From positions 930,001-994,000 of the forward strand of contig NZ_CP154625.1 in the NCBI RefSeq assembly GCF_051148895.1: a stretch of DNA of 64,000 bases, read 5' to 3'. Source of the DNA: Terrisporobacter vanillatitrophus. Lineage in GTDB: Bacteria; Bacillota; Clostridia; Peptostreptococcales; Peptostreptococcaceae. This document shows positions 62,714 to 64,000 of this stretch, in pieces (the stretch's first letter is position 1; each line of letters starts with the position of its first letter). The notes under the pieces were generated by a model. That model did no database searches. It worked only from the letters and a program-made list of their open reading frames with translations, and was not told the DNA's origin. A program made the position numbers and the translations under genes.

Positions 62714-63389
62714 GAAAATAATACTTTTTATAGTAGAAGGAATCACCGATGAAATGTCTCTAAGTTTAATTCTTTCAAAATTGGTACAAGACTGTAGCGT
62801 ACAGTTTCATATAATAAATCAAGATATTACAGCAGATTTTAATTCAAATTGTCAAAATATTATTAGAAAAATTGATAGCCAAGTGAAGCAATTTTTATCA
62901 CAGAACAATGGTTTGAAAAAAACAGATATAAAAGAAATAATTCATTTAGTAGATACAGATGGAGCCTTTATAAAGAAAGATTTTGTTGTGGAGGATATGA
63001 AACAGGAGAAAACTTTTTATACTCATAACTCTATTGTTACAAATAAAAGAGATTTAATAGTTGAGAGAAATGAACGAAAAAGCAATATCTTAAATAAACT
63101 TTATCAAACTAGTTGTATTGGGCGAATTGGATACAAAGTTTACTTTTTTTCTTGTAATTTGGAACATGTACTTCATAATTGCCAAAACACACCATGCAAT
63201 ATAAAACGTGCATATTCTTATGATTTTGTGGATAAATATGTGGGAGCAGAAAAGGAGTTTGTGGATTTTTTAAGTTATAATGACTTTACAACACCAGGTG
63301 ATTATAAAGATACATGGCAGTTTATAAAAGAGGATTGTAACTCGCTGAATAGATATTGTAATTTTCACCTTTATTTTAGGATGAATTGA
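62700..63389 (+). CDS. TOPRIM-like nuclease partner
   Basis: 229 residues. ATG 62700 overlaps the ATPase stop; TTG 62691 is an alternative. It opens with a TOPRIM-like strand IILFIVEGITDEMSL (Glu13, Asp17), and an IHLVDTDGAF strand supplies D-x-D (85, 87), as in OLD/RloB/AriB-type nucleases. The remainder is not recognised. The split ATPase plus TOPRIM layout suggests an abortive-infection nuclease activated through the ATPase. Confidence 0.75.
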   Translation: MIKTKKIILFIVEGITDEMSLSLILSKLVQDCSVQFHIINQDITADFNSNCQNIIRKIDSQVKQFLSQNNGLKKTDIKEIIHLVDTDGAFIKKDFVVEDMKQEKTFYTHNSIVTNKRDLIVERNERKSNILNKLYQTSCIGRIGYKVYFFSCNLEHVLHNCQNTPCNIKRAYSYDFVDKYVGAEKEFVDFLSYNDFTTPGDYKDTWQFIKEDCNSLNRYCNFHLYFRMN

Positions 63390-63440
63390 ATAAGTTGAAT
63401 AAATTTGATAAATTGAATGAATTGAAGATAAACGAAAAAT

Positions 63441-63466
63441 GGACAACCTTGGGGAGGTTGTCCTTT
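63441..63466 (+). terminator. Terminator of the ATPase-TOPRIM operon
   Basis: GGACAACCT and AGGTTGTCC (9 bp) around TGGGG, followed by TTT. Confidence 0.8.
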
Positions 63467-63678
63467 AATATTAAATAATATGTAAATTTAAGAATGGACT
63501 ACATTATATAGTTATCATTCGAGCCTAAAATAATTATAGTGCAAAGGTACTTGAAATGTAACTATATTCATATTATTTCTTAAAAAAATTGACTAATGTA
63601 TAAATGATTACAAAACCTTCTTCAAGTTCATAATCTTAAGGACTAGATATGTAAATGACACTGTATAAAGTGTATTAT

Positions 63679-63722
63679 GTAAATGATGCTATATAGATGT
63701 ACATAAAATGGAATATAAAAAT
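63679..63722. repeat. 44-nt dispersed repeat, copy 2
   Basis: Exact match to 30964-31007 in the same orientation. It ends 38 bases before the ATG of the partial gene at 63761, so here it could act as promoter or operator DNA. Confidence 0.85.
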
Positions 63723-63760
63723 TTACAATAAATATTGTGATAAAAAGGAGAAGTGTTTTT

Positions 63761-64000
63761 ATGAGAAGTGATTATATATATTGTAATCCAGAGTTGGATA
63801 GAATGTGTAAGGCCTTGAAGATTACCAGGAAGACGGGATTGTGTTTTAGTGAGAAACTGGTTGTTCAATATATGTTTTGTTTTGATATTATTACAAATAA
63901 ATTGTGCAGGGAAGAATTTGGTTTGGGGAAAACTAGATCGGCTCAGATTTTCAAAAAGTTGGTGAACCTTGGTATTGCAGAAAGATATGGAGCGGGGGCA
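63761..64000 (+). CDS. Winged-helix-like DNA-binding protein, 3' partial
   Basis: 80 codons are visible before the window ends, opening MRSDYIYCNPELDRMCKAL behind AAAAAGGAGAA. Residues 52-76 (REEFGLGKTRSAQIFKKL, VNLGIAERYG) look like a winged helix-turn-helix of a replication or regulatory protein. The family is not recognised. The 44-nt repeat upstream links it to the mobile island at 31 kb. Confidence 0.6.
   Translation, partial: MRSDYIYCNPELDRMCKALKITRKTGLCFSEKLVVQYMFCFDIITNKLCREEFGLGKTRSAQIFKKLVNLGIAERYGAGA

Larger units (their letters stand above)
63390..63760. other. Intergenic region after the ATPase-TOPRIM pair
   Basis: About 370 bases. It holds short GAATAAGTTGAATAAATTG-type repeats directly after the stop, a terminator (63441-63466), an imperfect tandem of ATGTAAATGA..CTGTATAAAG / ATGTAAATGATGCTATATAG around 63650-63700, and the second copy of the 44-nt repeat. 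No gene is supported. Confidence 0.55.

Noticed and set aside
63384..63430. Short TTGAATAA-type direct repeats as a CRISPR or iteron array
   Set aside because: Units are under 10 bases, irregular and adjacent to a stop codon; no spacers or replication gene context.

Overview
This window is AT-rich, densely coded DNA from a low-GC Gram-positive bacterium. Strong AGGAGG/GGGGG ribosome-binding sites, TTG/GTG starts, the gene families and the codon use point to an anaerobic member of the Clostridia, plausibly Peptostreptococcaceae; the family-level guess rests on content, not on a marker gene. No rRNA, tRNA or CRISPR array was found.

Layout. (1) 1-19 kb, plus strand: a surface-polysaccharide locus with a NeuD-like acetyltransferase cut by the window edge, many GT4 and GT2 glycosyltransferases, an EpsG-type polymerase, a pyruvyltransferase-like protein, a GT-D enzyme, a Wzx flippase, and two broken acyltransferase-3 genes. 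A convergent 1134-residue SH3b/MucBP-like/beta-helix protein lies at 19.1-22.5 kb. (2) 22.8-29.2 kb: a peptide (RiPP-like) cassette of nucleotidyltransferase, 85-residue Cys-rich precursor, ABC exporter and HPr-kinase-like enzyme, followed by a LuxR-type regulator and a metallophosphoesterase. It resembles the accessory half of a paeninodin-type lasso peptide cluster, without any lasso cyclase, leader peptidase or PqqD-like protein. A second precursor with the same leader lies alone at 44.3 kb. (3) 29.2-36.3 kb: a decaying mobile island with a 5'-truncated AlbA_2/RecG-like gene, an antirepressor, a Mor-like activator, a CHC2/VapE-type primase, an Rpn-like nuclease and an orphan HepT toxin, with partial duplications and scars.

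(4) 36.3-42.2 kb: an agmatine deiminase pathway (order aguB-D-A-C) with a divergent membrane-bound LuxR regulator. It converts agmatine to putrescine and makes ATP from carbamoyl phosphate. (5) 42.7 kb: MurJ. (6) 44.7-54.4 kb: a divergent hexuronate/aldonate catabolic locus. uxaA-uxaB and a GntR repressor are on the minus strand; a zinc dehydrogenase, a three-gene TRAP transporter, KDPG aldolase and KDG kinase are on the plus strand. Uronate isomerase is absent, and the dehydrogenase could feed L-galactonate in at tagaturonate. Operator palindromes and a near-consensus cre overlap the central promoter.

(7) 54.4-61.2 kb: envelope genes: an LCP-family protein, a membrane pseudokinase, a secreted transglutaminase-like protein with FN3 repeats, and VanZ-like and GtrA-like membrane proteins. 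(8) 61.2-63.4 kb: an overlapping AAA ATPase and TOPRIM-like nuclease, which look like a two-gene defence module. The window ends in a truncated DNA-binding-like gene preceded by a 44-nt sequence that also occurs, identically, beside the mobile island.
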